Notes: generated by a model from the sequence alone, not told the origin. A stretch of 64,000 nt of DNA from Micromonospora kangleipakensis (GCF_004217615.1 NZ_SHLD01000001.1:5952001-6016000), one strand, 5' to 3'; positions 10,438 to 19,148 are shown, numbered from the stretch's first letter. Made by a program: numbers and translations.

Positions 10438-11816
10438 TTGGTCCCGCCCAGGGCCGGCTCGAGCGTTACCTCCACCCGCTGCCGGGGGCGCAGCGCCGCG
10501 GCGACCTTGATCCCGGGCAGCTCCGGCCGGCGCAGCCGGAAGCGGTAGCGGCGCAGCACGGTGGCCACGATCAGCAGCGCCTCCAGGTAGAACAGGTGCA
10601 TACCGAGGCACTGGTGCGGGCCCCCGCCGAACGGGAAGTGCGCGTACCGGTGCCGGCCTCGAACCCGCTCCGGGGCGAACCGGTCGGGGTCGAAGACCTC
10701 CGGCCGGTCCCAGAACATCGACATCCGGTGGGTGATCAGCGGACTGACCACGATGGTCGACCCGGCGGGAATCCGGACGCCGCCCACCACGTCCTCTTCG
10801 ACCGCCAGCCGCGGGAAGAGCCAGCCGATCGGATAGAGCCGCAGCAACTCGTCCAGGACCTGCCGGGTGTACCGCAGCTCCTTGAGGTGGGCGCCGCGGA
10901 TCGGCCCGTCGCCGATCACGCGGTCGATCTCCTCGTTCAGCTGGGCGGCGACCTGCGGAGCCGCCTCGAGGTGCGGCCAGAGCCAGGTGAGGACGCTGAT
11001 GGTGGTCTCGGTGGTGGTGGCGACCATGGCCACGGTGTCGTTGCGGACCTGCCACTCATCGAGCCGGCGGCCATCGGGCGTACGACCGCGCCAGAGCGTC
11101 GCGATGACGTCGTCGCCGTCCGCCTCGGCGGTCTCCCGAGAGGCCCGGACGATGGGCAGTAGCAGGTCGTCGATGGTCTGGACGGCCCGACGGAAGCTCC
11201 GGTCACCGGGCATCGGCACGGCCAGCGGGGCCCACGGTACGGCGATGCGGGGCATCACCGACCAGGCGATGACGTCCTGCGCCTCCATGATCCGCATGGC
11301 GTCGGGCACTGAGATCTTGTCGGCGAAGAAGACCTGCATGATGGCCCGGCAGACGATCCGGGCCTGCTCGACGCCCATGTCGACCGGGCTTCCGGAGCGG
11401 GCCGACGCGTCCAGCTCGGCGACCGCGCCGGCGATCACCTCGGCCAGGGTGTCCACCAGCGAGTCGATCCGCCGCGCGGTGAAGAGGGGTTGCAGGATGT
11501 GGCGGCTGTCCGTCCAGTGTCGTCCGTCGCTCAGGATCCCCTCGCCGAACAGCCGCTTGAGCGGTCGCCACTGGAGCCCGTCCCCGGCGCGCACGTAGTT
11601 GTCGGACCGCTCACGCAGCACCCGTTGCAGGTGCTCGGGGTGGGTGACCAGGAAGGGCCGGAACGAGCCGAGGTTGAGCCGGACGACCTCTCCCCGGGAC
11701 CGCTCGCCGCATTCCACGAGCGCCCGGGCCGGATCCCGGAGCAGGCCGGGCAGAATTCGACGTAACGGCATCGAGTCCGCTCGCCGGGTACCGGCCTGCG
11801 TGGCTGCTGCTTCCAC
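10434..11816 (-). CDS. Cytochrome P450
   Basis: This is a heme monooxygenase, probably oxidizing the terpene skeleton made by the next two genes. Landmarks are ExxR in DELLRLYPIG, the PERF-like DPDRFAPERV and the heme loop FGGGPHQCLG with the axial Cys at about residue 403. The I-helix reads ATTTETT, with the acid and TT pair present but the usual Gly replaced. The start is uncertain: GTG 11816 follows AAGGGGG by ten bases and gives 460 residues; ATG 11771 and TTG 11903 are alternatives. Conservons often carry a linked P450, but the overlap here ties this one to the terpene genes. Confidence 0.92.
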   Translation of the reverse strand: MEAAATQAGTRRADSMPLRRILPGLLRDPARALVECGERSRGEVVRLNLGSFRPFLVTHPEHLQRVLRERSDNYVRAGDGLQWRPLKRLFGEGILSDGRHWTDSRHILQPLFTARRIDSLVDTLAEVIAGAVAELDASARSGSPVDMGVEQARIVCRAIMQVFFADKISVPDAMRIMEAQDVIAWSVMPRIAVPWAPLAVPMPGDRSFRRAVQTIDDLLLPIVRASRETAEADGDDVIATLWRGRTPDGRRLDEWQVRNDTVAMVATTTETTISVLTWLWPHLEAAPQVAAQLNEEIDRVIGDGPIRGAHLKELRYTRQVLDELLRLYPIGWLFPRLAVEEDVVGGVRIPAGSTIVVSPLITHRMSMFWDRPEVFDPDRFAPERVRGRHRYAHFPFGGGPHQCLGMHLFYLEALLIVATVLRRYRFRLRRPELPGIKVAAALRPRQRVEVTLEPALGGTN

Positions 11817-11978
11817 CTGCTGCGGACCCCCTTCAGACAACCGCTTGTCGTCGGACGACTGTGCCGAGTCACGGTCCGGGGAAGCATGACACCGCCCGAG
11901 CAAATTTCTCTAGACGGTGAATGAAGAATTTTCACGGTGGAAAGTCTCACAGTCCATACAGGATCCCGACAGGACAGC

Positions 11979-12896
11979 TCAGCGGCGCAACTCCCTGCGG
12001 TACCGCCACTCGCCACCGACCACTCGGTAGCCCAGTCGGCGGTTGACGGCCAGCATCGCCTCGTTGTTGGCGTCGTTGCTGGTCACCGCGTGCCGATAGC
12101 CGGCGTGCCGCGCCCGGCGCAGGGCTGTCAGCTTGACCGGCCGCGCGAGGCCCACGCCGCGGTACGCGCGCCGGGTGCCGGTCATGCCCGACTGGTAGCG
12201 GTCCCGCCCGTCGGTCAGCGCGAAGCTGAACGCCACCACCACGTCATCCACCAGCGCCACCGAGGTCAGTGAGCGGTCCAGGTCCGGCCGGCCCCAGTAG
12301 GCGGCTTGCCAGTCGTCGTAGGAGATCTCGTCCATCCCCACCTCGCCGGGCTCGTCCCGCGAGACGTCGAGGTCCGCCTCGTAGAGAGCCCTCGGGTCGG
12401 CCAGCTCCGCCGCCGAGGCGAGCCGGACCCCGGACGGCGCCGGGACCCGCGGCAGCTCGGCCGCGGCCAGGTCGAGGTGGAGCAGCCGGGCCAGCCGGCC
12501 GCGCCGGTAGCCGCGCCGCTCGGCCAGGGCGGTCGCCGCCGGATCGTCGGCCACCTTGGCGTACGCGGTCAGCACGCCCAACCCGGCGAGCCGCTCCTCG
12601 GCGGCGGAAAGCAGCGCCGCGCCGGCGCCCCGGCGGCGGCGATCCGGGTGCACAGCGACGTTGGCGAAGCCCAGCCCCGGCTCCGCACTCTCGTGGAGCA
12701 GCCCGGTCCGCGCCACCCCCAGCAGCTCCCCGGCGGACTCGGCGACGAGCAGGGCATGGCGCTCGGCCGCCGGCGCCGAGGTGGCCTGCCAGCCGAGCAG
12801 CTCCGGCGTGACCACCTGGTACGGCGCGCCGGCCCGGAGCACCTCCGCGGCGGCGCGGGCGTCGGCGGACCGGAAGGCACGGATGACGACGGTCAT
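11979..12896 (-). CDS. Tandem GNAT-fold N-acetyltransferase
   Basis: This 305-residue protein has two GNAT domains. The first contains VAVHPDRRRRGAGAALLSAAEERL (about residues 76-99), a strong acetyl-CoA pyrophosphate loop. The second contains TGTRRAYRGVGLARPVKLTAL and ends TSNDANNEAMLAVNRRLGYRV, typical of mycothiol-synthase-like and aminoglycoside-type acetyltransferases. The substrate is unknown. It starts at ATG 12896 and lies about 160 bases upstream of the P450 on the same strand; cotranscription with the terpene genes is possible but not shown. Confidence 0.85.
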   Translation of the reverse strand: MTVVIRAFRSADARAAAEVLRAGAPYQVVTPELLGWQATSAPAAERHALLVAESAGELLGVARTGLLHESAEPGLGFANVAVHPDRRRRGAGAALLSAAEERLAGLGVLTAYAKVADDPAATALAERRGYRRGRLARLLHLDLAAAELPRVPAPSGVRLASAAELADPRALYEADLDVSRDEPGEVGMDEISYDDWQAAYWGRPDLDRSLTSVALVDDVVVAFSFALTDGRDRYQSGMTGTRRAYRGVGLARPVKLTALRRARHAGYRHAVTSNDANNEAMLAVNRRLGYRVVGGEWRYRRELRR

Positions 12897-13034
12897 TGCC
12901 GGCAACCTACCCTTCCGCCACCACGGCCGAGCACCCCGCCACGGACACCGCCGGACGTCGACGCCGCCCGGTTCGGGGCGTGCCGGCGGGGAGAACGTGG
13001 GCGTGTCCGGACGGCCTGTGCCAGGCTCAGGGGC

Positions 13035-13283
13035 ATGGACGACAAGACCATCCTGAACCGGATCTCCGAACTGGTCGACGAGGAGCACCGGCTGCGCTCG
13101 GCCGCGCAGGAGCACGAGTCCGGCACCGATGACGAGGCCAAGGAACGGCTTCGGGCGCTGGAGGAATCCCTCGACCAGTGCTGGGACCTGCTGCGCCGCC
13201 GCCGGGCGGCCCGGCAGGCGCACGGCGACCCGGACGCCCAGGGCGAGCGCCCGGTTCCGGAGGTGGAGCGCTACCTCCAGTGA
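13035..13283 (+). CDS. DUF2630 family small protein
   Basis: This 82-residue charged protein (MDDKTILNRISELVDEEHRL) is predicted to be helical, with a Leu/Arg-rich C-terminal part (ALEESLDQCWDLLRRRRAARQ). It matches the conserved actinobacterial DUF2630 family, whose function is unknown. It is flanked by a GNAT gene on the other strand and a strong convergent terminator, so it is transcribed alone. Confidence 0.8.
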   Translation: MDDKTILNRISELVDEEHRLRSAAQEHESGTDDEAKERLRALEESLDQCWDLLRRRRAARQAHGDPDAQGERPVPEVERYLQ

Positions 13284-13285
13284 AC

Positions 13286-13321
13286 CCGGGTCCCGGGCGG
13301 GTCGCCCCGCCCGGGACCCGG
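13286..13321. terminator. Bidirectional terminator, perfect 16-bp stem
   Basis: Arms 13286-13301 and 13306-13321 are exact complements around a TCGC loop. The hairpin begins three bases after the DUF2630 stop and ends six bases before the RIO-kinase stop, so it ends both convergent transcripts. Confidence 0.9.
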
Positions 13322-13326
13322 CCCGC

Positions 13327-14256
13327 TCAGCGGATGCCCGCCTCGCGCAGCAGCAGCTCGGTCAGCGCGGCCGGGTCGGCATCCGGGGCGGGCAGGCCCC
13401 GCGCGGCGAACCACGCGCCGACCACCCGGACGTCCCGGGTGAGGAACTCCGGCCCCTGCGGGTTGGCCACCACGTCGACCACCTGCGGCAGGTCGATCAT
13501 GACCAGCCGCCCCCGGTGCACCAGCAGGTTGTACGGCGAGAGGTCGCCGTGCGCGTACCCGGCGCGAGCGAGCACGACCAGCGCGTCGACGAGCTGCTCC
13601 CACAGGTCGCGCAGCTCGGCCGGTTCGGGCCGGAGCTGAGCCAGCCGCGGCGCGGCCTGCCCCTCGGCGGCGTCCCCGACGAACTCCAGCATCAGCTCGG
13701 TGCCGAGCAACTGCACCGGGTACGGCACGGCGATCCGCCCGGACTCGGCGCCGATCTCCCAGAGCCGGGCCAGCGCCGCGAACTCGGCCGCCGCCCACTG
13801 CCCGGCGATCATCTGCCGGCCGAACGCGGTCCGCCCGGCCATCGCCCGGTTCTCCCGGGACCGGCGGACCCGCCGCCCCTCCAGGTAGCCGGCGTCCCGG
13901 TGGAAGAGCCGGTGCTGGGCGTCCCGGTAGCGTTTCGCCGCCAACAGGCAGGACCGGCCGGTCTCCGGCACGGCCCGGCGGACCAGGTGGACGTCTGCCT
14001 CCTTGCCGGTCTTGAGCACGCCGAGTTCGGTGTCCCGCGCGGCCAGCTCGGTGACCAGCCACTCGGGGTGCGGCTCCGGCCCGTGCACGGCCCCGTCCCA
14101 GGAGGACCAGGGATCCTCGGGGTCGGCCTCGTCGTCGGGCTCGGTCAGGGCCGGCTCGGCGGGCCGGCCGTGCTTCAGGTAATACGGTTCGTCGTCGTCG
14201 AAGCGGCTCTTGCCGCGGCCACGGCGCTCGCGCGCCGGGAGGTCGTGTTCAGGCAC
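13327..14256 (-). CDS. RIO1-like serine protein kinase
   Basis: This is a bacterial RIO-family atypical kinase. It shows the flexible nucleotide loop LKTGKEADVHLV, the ATP Lys in LLAAKRYRD, the catalytic loop HGDLSPYNLLV and the metal motif MIDLPQ, which replaces DFG as in RIO1. I placed the start at GTG 14256, giving 309 residues; the frame is open to 14385 and an AAGGGA site lies about ten bases upstream. Archaeal and eukaryotic relatives act in small-subunit ribosome maturation; the bacterial role is unknown. Confidence 0.88.
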   Translation of the reverse strand: MPEHDLPARERRGRGKSRFDDDEPYYLKHGRPAEPALTEPDDEADPEDPWSSWDGAVHGPEPHPEWLVTELAARDTELGVLKTGKEADVHLVRRAVPETGRSCLLAAKRYRDAQHRLFHRDAGYLEGRRVRRSRENRAMAGRTAFGRQMIAGQWAAAEFAALARLWEIGAESGRIAVPYPVQLLGTELMLEFVGDAAEGQAAPRLAQLRPEPAELRDLWEQLVDALVVLARAGYAHGDLSPYNLLVHRGRLVMIDLPQVVDVVANPQGPEFLTRDVRVVGAWFAARGLPAPDADPAALTELLLREAGIR

Positions 14257-14443
14257 GGGTTCGGTGATCCCTTGGTCGAGGCTGGTGAGGGCAGGTGGAA
14301 CGACCCTGCAAAGACGGCCATTACCGACCTCCTCTCCTCGACCGGGCACCGCCCGGCTGCGCCTGCGCGCGGCTCCCATGCTCACCGCCGGGCCGCCGCC
14401 GGGTCAACCGATTAACCGGGCCCCGGCGGGGACGCGCGCCGGC

Positions 14444-15088
14444 TCAGCCGGCGAGCACGGTGGCCACCGCGGCGATCAGCCCGTCCACCGTGCGGGTGGG
14501 CGCGAACCGGGTGTCCGACCAGGTCCGGCCGCGGTGCAGCCAGACGCTCGGCAGGCCGACCGCGGCGGCCCCGCCGATGTCCGCCTCCGGGCTGTCCCCG
14601 ACCACCCAGGCGCCGCGCAGCGGCATCCGCGCGCGCTGGGCGGCGAGGGCGAAGATCCTCGGGTTGGGCTTGCTGACCCCGGCCTCCTCGGAGATCACCC
14701 AGTCGGCGACGTACCGGTCCAGACCGGTGCGGCGGATCTTCGCGTCCTGCTGGCGTACCGCGCCGTTGCTGACCACCACCGGCACCCAGCCCGCGTCGTC
14801 GGCGATCCGCAGCGCGCAGGCGACCAGCGGATCCAGCCGGGTGTTCGCCACCACCCCGTCGTGCAGCTCGTCGACCAGGTCGATGGAGGGGATGCGCAAC
14901 CCGTACCGGTTCCGGATGGCGTCCGCGACGTCCCACCGGTCGGTAAGTCCGTCGGCGTCGACGGAGAGCAGCCAGTCGATGTCGACGGCCGGCGCGCCGA
15001 CGCTGTCCAGGAAGCGCTCTCCCCACGTACGGAACGCCCCGGCCCGGTCGAGCAGGGTGTTGTCCAGGTCCAGCAGGAGCAGCGGCAC
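14444..15088 (-). CDS. HAD-superfamily hydrolase
   Basis: This 214-residue haloacid-dehalogenase-like phosphatase has all four motifs: DLDNTLLD (7-14) with the nucleophile Asp, VVVSNGA, the Lys in GVSKPNPRIF, and VVGDSPEADIGGA. The cap domain lies between motifs I and II and resembles the small phosphatases acting on sugar or nucleotide phosphates. The substrate cannot be read from sequence. The start is GTG 15088. Confidence 0.88.
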   Translation of the reverse strand: MPLLLLDLDNTLLDRAGAFRTWGERFLDSVGAPAVDIDWLLSVDADGLTDRWDVADAIRNRYGLRIPSIDLVDELHDGVVANTRLDPLVACALRIADDAGWVPVVVSNGAVRQQDAKIRRTGLDRYVADWVISEEAGVSKPNPRIFALAAQRARMPLRGAWVVGDSPEADIGGAAAVGLPSVWLHRGRTWSDTRFAPTRTVDGLIAAVATVLAG

Positions 15089-15150
15089 TCGCGCACCCTA
15101 CGGGACCGAGGTGCACGGCCGACAGGGGCCGGGCGACCCTGCGCCGTCGG

Positions 15151-16005
15151 TCAGCCGGCCAGCACCGTTCGGGGCAGCCCCTGGTCGGCAGGGCGGTCGG
15201 CGAGCATGGTGTGCGCCGCCCGGGTGGCCGCGAGCGCCCCGGGGTCGAGGGTCGCGACCAGCACGTCCTCCTCCGCGTCGGCGCCGCGGGCGAGCGGCCG
15301 GCCCTCCGGGTCGTACACCGCCGCTCCGCCGTTGAATCGCCACGGGTCGGCGCCGCCGACGGCGTTGGCGAAGACGACGTACATCGTGTTGTCCAGGGCG
15401 CGGGCGGCGTAGTAGAGGTCGCGCCGGTGCGCCGAGCCGGCCAGGTAGCCGCTGGGGCAGAGGTAGCCGTGCGCGCCGTCGGCGGCGGCGGCCCGGCCGT
15501 GCTCGGGGAAGCATCCGTCGTAGCAGATGCCGAGCCCGAGCCGCCAGCCGTCGACCAGCAGCGTGGCGCCGCGCCGGCCGGCGTCGAACAGGTCGCGCTC
15601 GCCGCCCCAGAGCTGCTGCTTGTCGTACGCCGACCGGGCGACGCCGGCGGCGTCGACGACGAGCGAGGAGATGGTCCGCCGCCCGTCGGGGTGCCGGACG
15701 GCCGCGCCCACCACCACGGTGGCGCCGCCGTCCCGGGCGGCCCCGCGCAGCGGATCGAGCCGCGGATCGTCGACCAGACCGTCCGGGCCGGCGGCCACGT
15801 CGGTGCCGGCCGGGTCGGCGGCCAGGGTCGGTGGGTGGTACGCCGGCAGGAACAGCTCCGACAGCACGACGATCCGGGCGCCGGCCGCCCGGCCGACCAG
15901 CCGGGCGGCGGTGGCGGCGTTTCCGGCGACGTCGCCGGGGACCGGCTCGGCCTGGACGGCCGCCACGGTCAGCGGGTGCTCGGGGAGGGGGGTGGGCGGC
16001 GTCAT
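15151..16005 (-). CDS. Nitrilase-superfamily amidohydrolase
   Basis: This 284-residue carbon-nitrogen hydrolase has the complete catalytic triad: Glu50 (VVLSELFLP), Lys129 (AYDKQQLW) and Cys161 (GICYDGCFPE). It acts on an amide or nitrile; the branch is unclear, though the FPE after the Cys and the compact length resemble omega-amidase or N-carbamoyl-amine hydrolase types. It is divergent from the TetR gene, and its start ATG 16005 is about 55 bases from the palindromic operator. Confidence 0.87.
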   Translation of the reverse strand: MTPPTPLPEHPLTVAAVQAEPVPGDVAGNAATAARLVGRAAGARIVVLSELFLPAYHPPTLAADPAGTDVAAGPDGLVDDPRLDPLRGAARDGGATVVVGAAVRHPDGRRTISSLVVDAAGVARSAYDKQQLWGGERDLFDAGRRGATLLVDGWRLGLGICYDGCFPEHGRAAAADGAHGYLCPSGYLAGSAHRRDLYYAARALDNTMYVVFANAVGGADPWRFNGGAAVYDPEGRPLARGADAEEDVLVATLDPGALAATRAAHTMLADRPADQGLPRTVLAG

Positions 16006-16059
16006 GGGGCGATCCTAACCGGACCGCCGAGGCCGGAGGTTTCCGGCGAAACCCACTCC

Positions 16060-16080
16060 CAAGCCGTACGTACGGTTTGC
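16060..16080. promoter_or_regulatory. Candidate AcnR operator at acnR
   Basis: The core 16064-16075 is a perfect 12-base palindrome, CCGTACGTACGG, and the flanks extend it imperfectly (AAG...TTT). It lies 32 bases upstream of the TetR GTG, suiting autoregulation, and is repeated in 17 of 21 positions at 670-690 before acnA. Confidence 0.55.
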
Positions 16081-16111
16081 ATCGGCTCGGGGCACCTGAC
16101 ACGATCGTCCC

Positions 16112-16684
16112 GTGCCCAGAGTAAGTCAGGTCCAGCTCGACGCGCGCCGGCAGGAGATCCTCGCCGCCGCGCGGGCGTGTTTCGCCCGGCACGGATACGA
16201 GGGCGCCACCGTCCGCCGGCTGGAGGAGGCCACCGGGCTGTCCCGGGGCGCCATCTTCCACCACTTCCGCGACAAGGACTCGCTCTTCCTGGCCGTCGCC
16301 GAGGACGACGCCGCCGTCATGGTCGAGACGGTGGCCCGCAACGGCCTGGTCCAGGTCATGCGGGACCTGCTCGCCCGGGCGGTCTCCCCGGACACCACCG
16401 GCTGGCTGGGCAGCCAGCTGGAGGTCTCCCGGCGGCTGCGTACCGACCCGGCCTTCGCCCGGCGCTGGGCGGAACGGTCGGCGGCCATCGCCGAGGCCAC
16501 CCGGGAACGCCTGGTCCGCCAGCGGGAGGCCGGGGTGCTCCGCGAGGACGTGCCGATCGACGTGCTGGCCCAGTTCCTGGAGCTGGCCTACGACGGGCTG
16601 GTGCTGCACCTGGCGATGGGGCGCCCGGCCGGAGACCTGGGGCCGGTGCTGGACCTGGTCGAGGAGGCGGTCCGCCGCCGCTGA
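16112..16684 (+). CDS. acnR: TetR-family regulator, probable AcnR
   Basis: This 190-residue TetR repressor has a DNA-binding domain MPRVSQVQLDARRQEILAA through GATVRRLEEATGLSRGAIFHHFRDKDSLF. The MPRVS start, the ATVRRLE and SRGAIFHHFRDKD strings and the C-terminal DVLxxxLEL and VLDLVEEAVRR resemble the aconitase repressor AcnR of corynebacteria and mycobacteria as I recall it. In those genera the gene adjoins acn. Here acnA lies about 12 kb away on the same strand, yet the two promoters share a palindromic sequence. I infer control of acnA and autoregulation; the ligand (perhaps citrate and a metal, as for AcnR) is not visible. Confidence 0.82.
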   Translation: MPRVSQVQLDARRQEILAAARACFARHGYEGATVRRLEEATGLSRGAIFHHFRDKDSLFLAVAEDDAAVMVETVARNGLVQVMRDLLARAVSPDTTGWLGSQLEVSRRLRTDPAFARRWAERSAAIAEATRERLVRQREAGVLREDVPIDVLAQFLELAYDGLVLHLAMGRPAGDLGPVLDLVEEAVRRR

Positions 16685-16807
16685 CCGCCCGGCTCCGCCC
16701 GCGGCGCCGGATCTCGGTCCGGTAACTCGGCCCGCGGGCGGGATCAGCCCTGGCGGGCCTGCTCCACAATGGGGGCCTGCGTTCCCCTCGGGCGACAGGA
16801 GCAGAGC

Positions 16808-17716
16808 ATGTCCGTCCTCGCCGCACCGGGCGACACCTGGGGCATCCCCGGCCCGGTATTCCTGCGCTGGTACCTCCTGGCCGTGGCCGTGGTGCTCGTC
16901 GGCACCCTGGTCCACCGCTTCCGCGCCCTGGCCGGTACGCCCACGGTCGGCGACGGGCAACTCGGACCGCAGCAGGTCGCGTACCTCAACGGGGGCGACC
17001 AGCTCGCGGTCTGGACCGCGCTCGGCGGGCTGCGGCGCAGCGGCGTGGTGGGCGTGCGACCCGACCGGCGGCTCACCACCGGCGCCTCGATGCCGGCCGG
17101 GGTCACCCCGCTCGACCAGGCGATCTACAACGCCGCCGGCCGGCACGTCTTCGCCCGGGAGCTGCGCCGCGACGAGTGGGTGACCCGCGCGCTCGACCAG
17201 CTCCGCGACGGCCTCCAGGAGCGCGGCCTGGCGCTCGGCCCGGCCCGGCGGGCCGCCGTCCGACGCGGCCCGATGCTGCTCGCCGCCCTCCTCGTGCTCG
17301 GCGGGATCCGGCTCTTCGTGGGGCTGTCGAACGGCCGGCCGGCCGGCTTCCTGATGCTCACCCTGGTCCCCCTCTTCGTCGCCTTCCTGCTGCTCGGCCG
17401 GGTGCCCTGGCGGACCCGCGCGGCCGACCGGGCGCTGCGCGAGCTGCGTCGCCGGCACACCCACCTGGCGCCCGCCTCGGCGCCCGCGTACGCCACCTAC
17501 GGACCGTCCGACACGGCGATGGGGGTGGCGCTCTTCGGCACCGCCACCATCTGGACGATGGACCCGGGCTTCGCCGAGCAGGCCGAGATCCAGCGCCAGG
17601 CGCTCTCCGGCACGTCCGGCGCGAGCAGCTCGTGCGGCGGCGGCAGCTCCTGTGGCGGTGGCAGCTCCTGCGGGGGCGGCGGCGGCTGCGGCGGCGGGGG
17701 CGGGTGCGGCGGATGA
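16808..17716 (+). CDS. TIGR04222-domain membrane protein with periodic Cys/Gly tail
   Basis: This 302-residue protein starts at ATG 16808 behind AGGAG. One membrane segment lies near residues 18-38 (LRWYLLAVAVVLVGTLV), followed by a cytoplasmic helical region. Two more membrane segments lie near 160-200 (MLLAALLVLGGIRLFVGL and GFLMLTLVPLFVAFLLL). The last 29 residues are five hexads of form xxCGGG with Cys at 276, 282, 288, 294 and 300, exactly six apart. The domain matches the TIGR04222 family, known for low-complexity tails, function unknown. The stop overlaps the DUF692 gene (ATGA). I infer that the tail is the substrate or metal ligand of the partner enzyme. Confidence 0.85.
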   Translation: MSVLAAPGDTWGIPGPVFLRWYLLAVAVVLVGTLVHRFRALAGTPTVGDGQLGPQQVAYLNGGDQLAVWTALGGLRRSGVVGVRPDRRLTTGASMPAGVTPLDQAIYNAAGRHVFARELRRDEWVTRALDQLRDGLQERGLALGPARRAAVRRGPMLLAALLVLGGIRLFVGLSNGRPAGFLMLTLVPLFVAFLLLGRVPWRTRAADRALRELRRRHTHLAPASAPAYATYGPSDTAMGVALFGTATIWTMDPGFAEQAEIQRQALSGTSGASSSCGGGSSCGGGSSCGGGGGCGGGGGCGG

Positions 17717-18531
17717 CCGGGCCGTCCGGGGTGGGCATCGGCTGGCGGCCCGAGATCGCCGGTTTCGTGGCCGACCTGCCGGGGCTGCGCTTCGTCGAGG
17801 TGGTCGCCGAGACGGTCGCCCCGGCCGGGCCGCCGCCGCCCGGCCTCGCCGAGCTGCGCGGGCGCGGGGTCACCGTCGTACCGCACGGAGTGAAGCTCTC
17901 CCTCGGCGGCACCGAGCCGGTCGATCCGGCCCGGGTGGCCCACCTCGCCTCGGTGGCCGCGCTGGTCGACGCGCCGCTGGTGAGCGAGCACATCGCGTTC
18001 GTCCGGGCCGGCGGGCTGGAGGCCGGGCACCTGCTGCCGCTGCCGCGCAGCCGGGAGGCGGTCGCCGCGGTGGTGGCGAACGTCCGGCGGGCGCAGGCCG
18101 AGCTGCCGGTGCCGATCGCGCTGGAGCCGATCGCCGCGCTCTTCGACTGGCCGGACGACGAGCTGGACGAGGCGGCCTTCCTGACGGAGATCCTCGACGC
18201 CACCGGGGCCCTGCTGCTGCTCGACGTCGCCAACGTGCACGCCAACGCCCGCAACCGGGGCAGGGACCCGCTCGCGCTGCTCGACCGGCTGCCGCTGGAC
18301 CGGGTCGCCTACGCGCACGTGGCGGGCGGCGCCGAGCAGGGTGGCTTCTACCACGACACGCACACCGACCCGATCCCCGCGGAGGTGCTCGACCTGGTCG
18401 GCGAGCTCTGCGCCCGCCGCCGGCCGCCGGCCCTGCTGCTGGAGCGGGACGGGCGCTACCCGCCCGCGGCGGAGCTGCGCGGCGAGCTGGACGCGCTCGC
18501 CACCGCCGCCGGCTTCCCGGTGGTCACGTGA
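17713..18531 (+). CDS. DUF692 / MNIO-type multinuclear iron oxidative enzyme
   Basis: This 272-residue TIM-barrel protein belongs to the DUF692 family, whose studied members (MbnB, TglH and others) use two or three irons to modify cysteines of small peptides. Likely ligands are visible: H58 (PHGVKLSLGG), E92/H93 (VSEHIAF), E138 (ALEPIA), D171 and N174 (LLLDVANVHANA), H202 (YAHVAGG), D215/H217 (HDTHTDP) and E244 (LLERDGRYP). One departure is EP in place of the usual EN at 138-139. The gene overlaps both neighbours by four bases. Together with the Cys-repeat protein just upstream, this suggests a peptide-modification or metal-handling module; the reaction is unknown. Confidence 0.85.
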   Translation: MTGPSGVGIGWRPEIAGFVADLPGLRFVEVVAETVAPAGPPPPGLAELRGRGVTVVPHGVKLSLGGTEPVDPARVAHLASVAALVDAPLVSEHIAFVRAGGLEAGHLLPLPRSREAVAAVVANVRRAQAELPVPIALEPIAALFDWPDDELDEAAFLTEILDATGALLLLDVANVHANARNRGRDPLALLDRLPLDRVAYAHVAGGAEQGGFYHDTHTDPIPAEVLDLVGELCARRRPPALLLERDGRYPPAAELRGELDALATAAGFPVVT

Positions 18532-19106
18532 CCGGCCCCGACACCGCGTCGGGCGCGGCGGTCACCCCCGCGACGGCGGTCACCGGCGCGGCCGACGACC
18601 GCCGCCCCGGGCCGCCCGTCCGCGCTCCGATCGGGGGGCCGCCGACCGGCGGTGCCGGCCCGGCCGGCGACCTGGCGACGCGGCAGGCGGAGCTGGTCGC
18701 GACGCTGGTCGCGGGCGGACCGCTGCCGTCCGGCTTCGCCCCGGCGCCGGTCGACGCCGCGCGTCGCGCGCTGCTGGGCAAGCGCGGCGGCGACGTGGCC
18801 CGGCACTGGCCGCTGCTCGCCGCCGGCCTCGGCGCCACCTGGCCGGCGACCTTCGCCGACTGGGCGGCGGGCCGCCCCACGAACGGGTCGCTGCGCGACG
18901 GCTGGGACCTGGCCCGGGAGCTGCGCGACCGCGGCACGCTGCCGGCGCTCGGCGCGGAGGAGCTGGCCACCCGCGAGGCCGTCACCCGCTACGACGGCCG
19001 CGGCGGCCCCCGGCCGCGCCGGCTCCCGGCCGTGGGCCGGGCCGGCGGTGCCGTCGTGGTGCAGCTCGCCGGTCGGGTACGCCTGCTGCGCCCCGCCCGT
19101 CGCTGA
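18528..19106 (+). CDS. SCO6045-like protein, putative MNIO partner
   Basis: This 192-residue protein resembles the Streptomyces SCO6045 family and is found with DUF692 and TIGR04222 genes in other actinomycetes, as I recall. The first 55 residues are Pro/Gly/Ala-rich and disordered. The rest (ATRQAELVATLVAGGPLPSGF through HWPLLAAGLGATWPATFADWA) is helical, with conserved Trp residues. MNIO enzymes usually need a partner that binds the substrate peptide; position and coupling (GTGA overlap) make this the candidate here, though I see no recognisable RRE fold. Confidence 0.7.
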   Translation: MTGPDTASGAAVTPATAVTGAADDRRPGPPVRAPIGGPPTGGAGPAGDLATRQAELVATLVAGGPLPSGFAPAPVDAARRALLGKRGGDVARHWPLLAAGLGATWPATFADWAAGRPTNGSLRDGWDLARELRDRGTLPALGAEELATREAVTRYDGRGGPRPRRLPAVGRAGGAVVVQLAGRVRLLRPARR

Positions 19107-19148
19107 CCCGGTTCGCGCGGTCCTCCCGGGTACGGCAGGATCGACCCC

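Noticed and set aside
12306..13034. N-terminal extension of the DUF2630 frame over the GNAT gene
   Set aside because: The upstream part is antisense to a real GNAT gene; the family start is the ATG at 13035.
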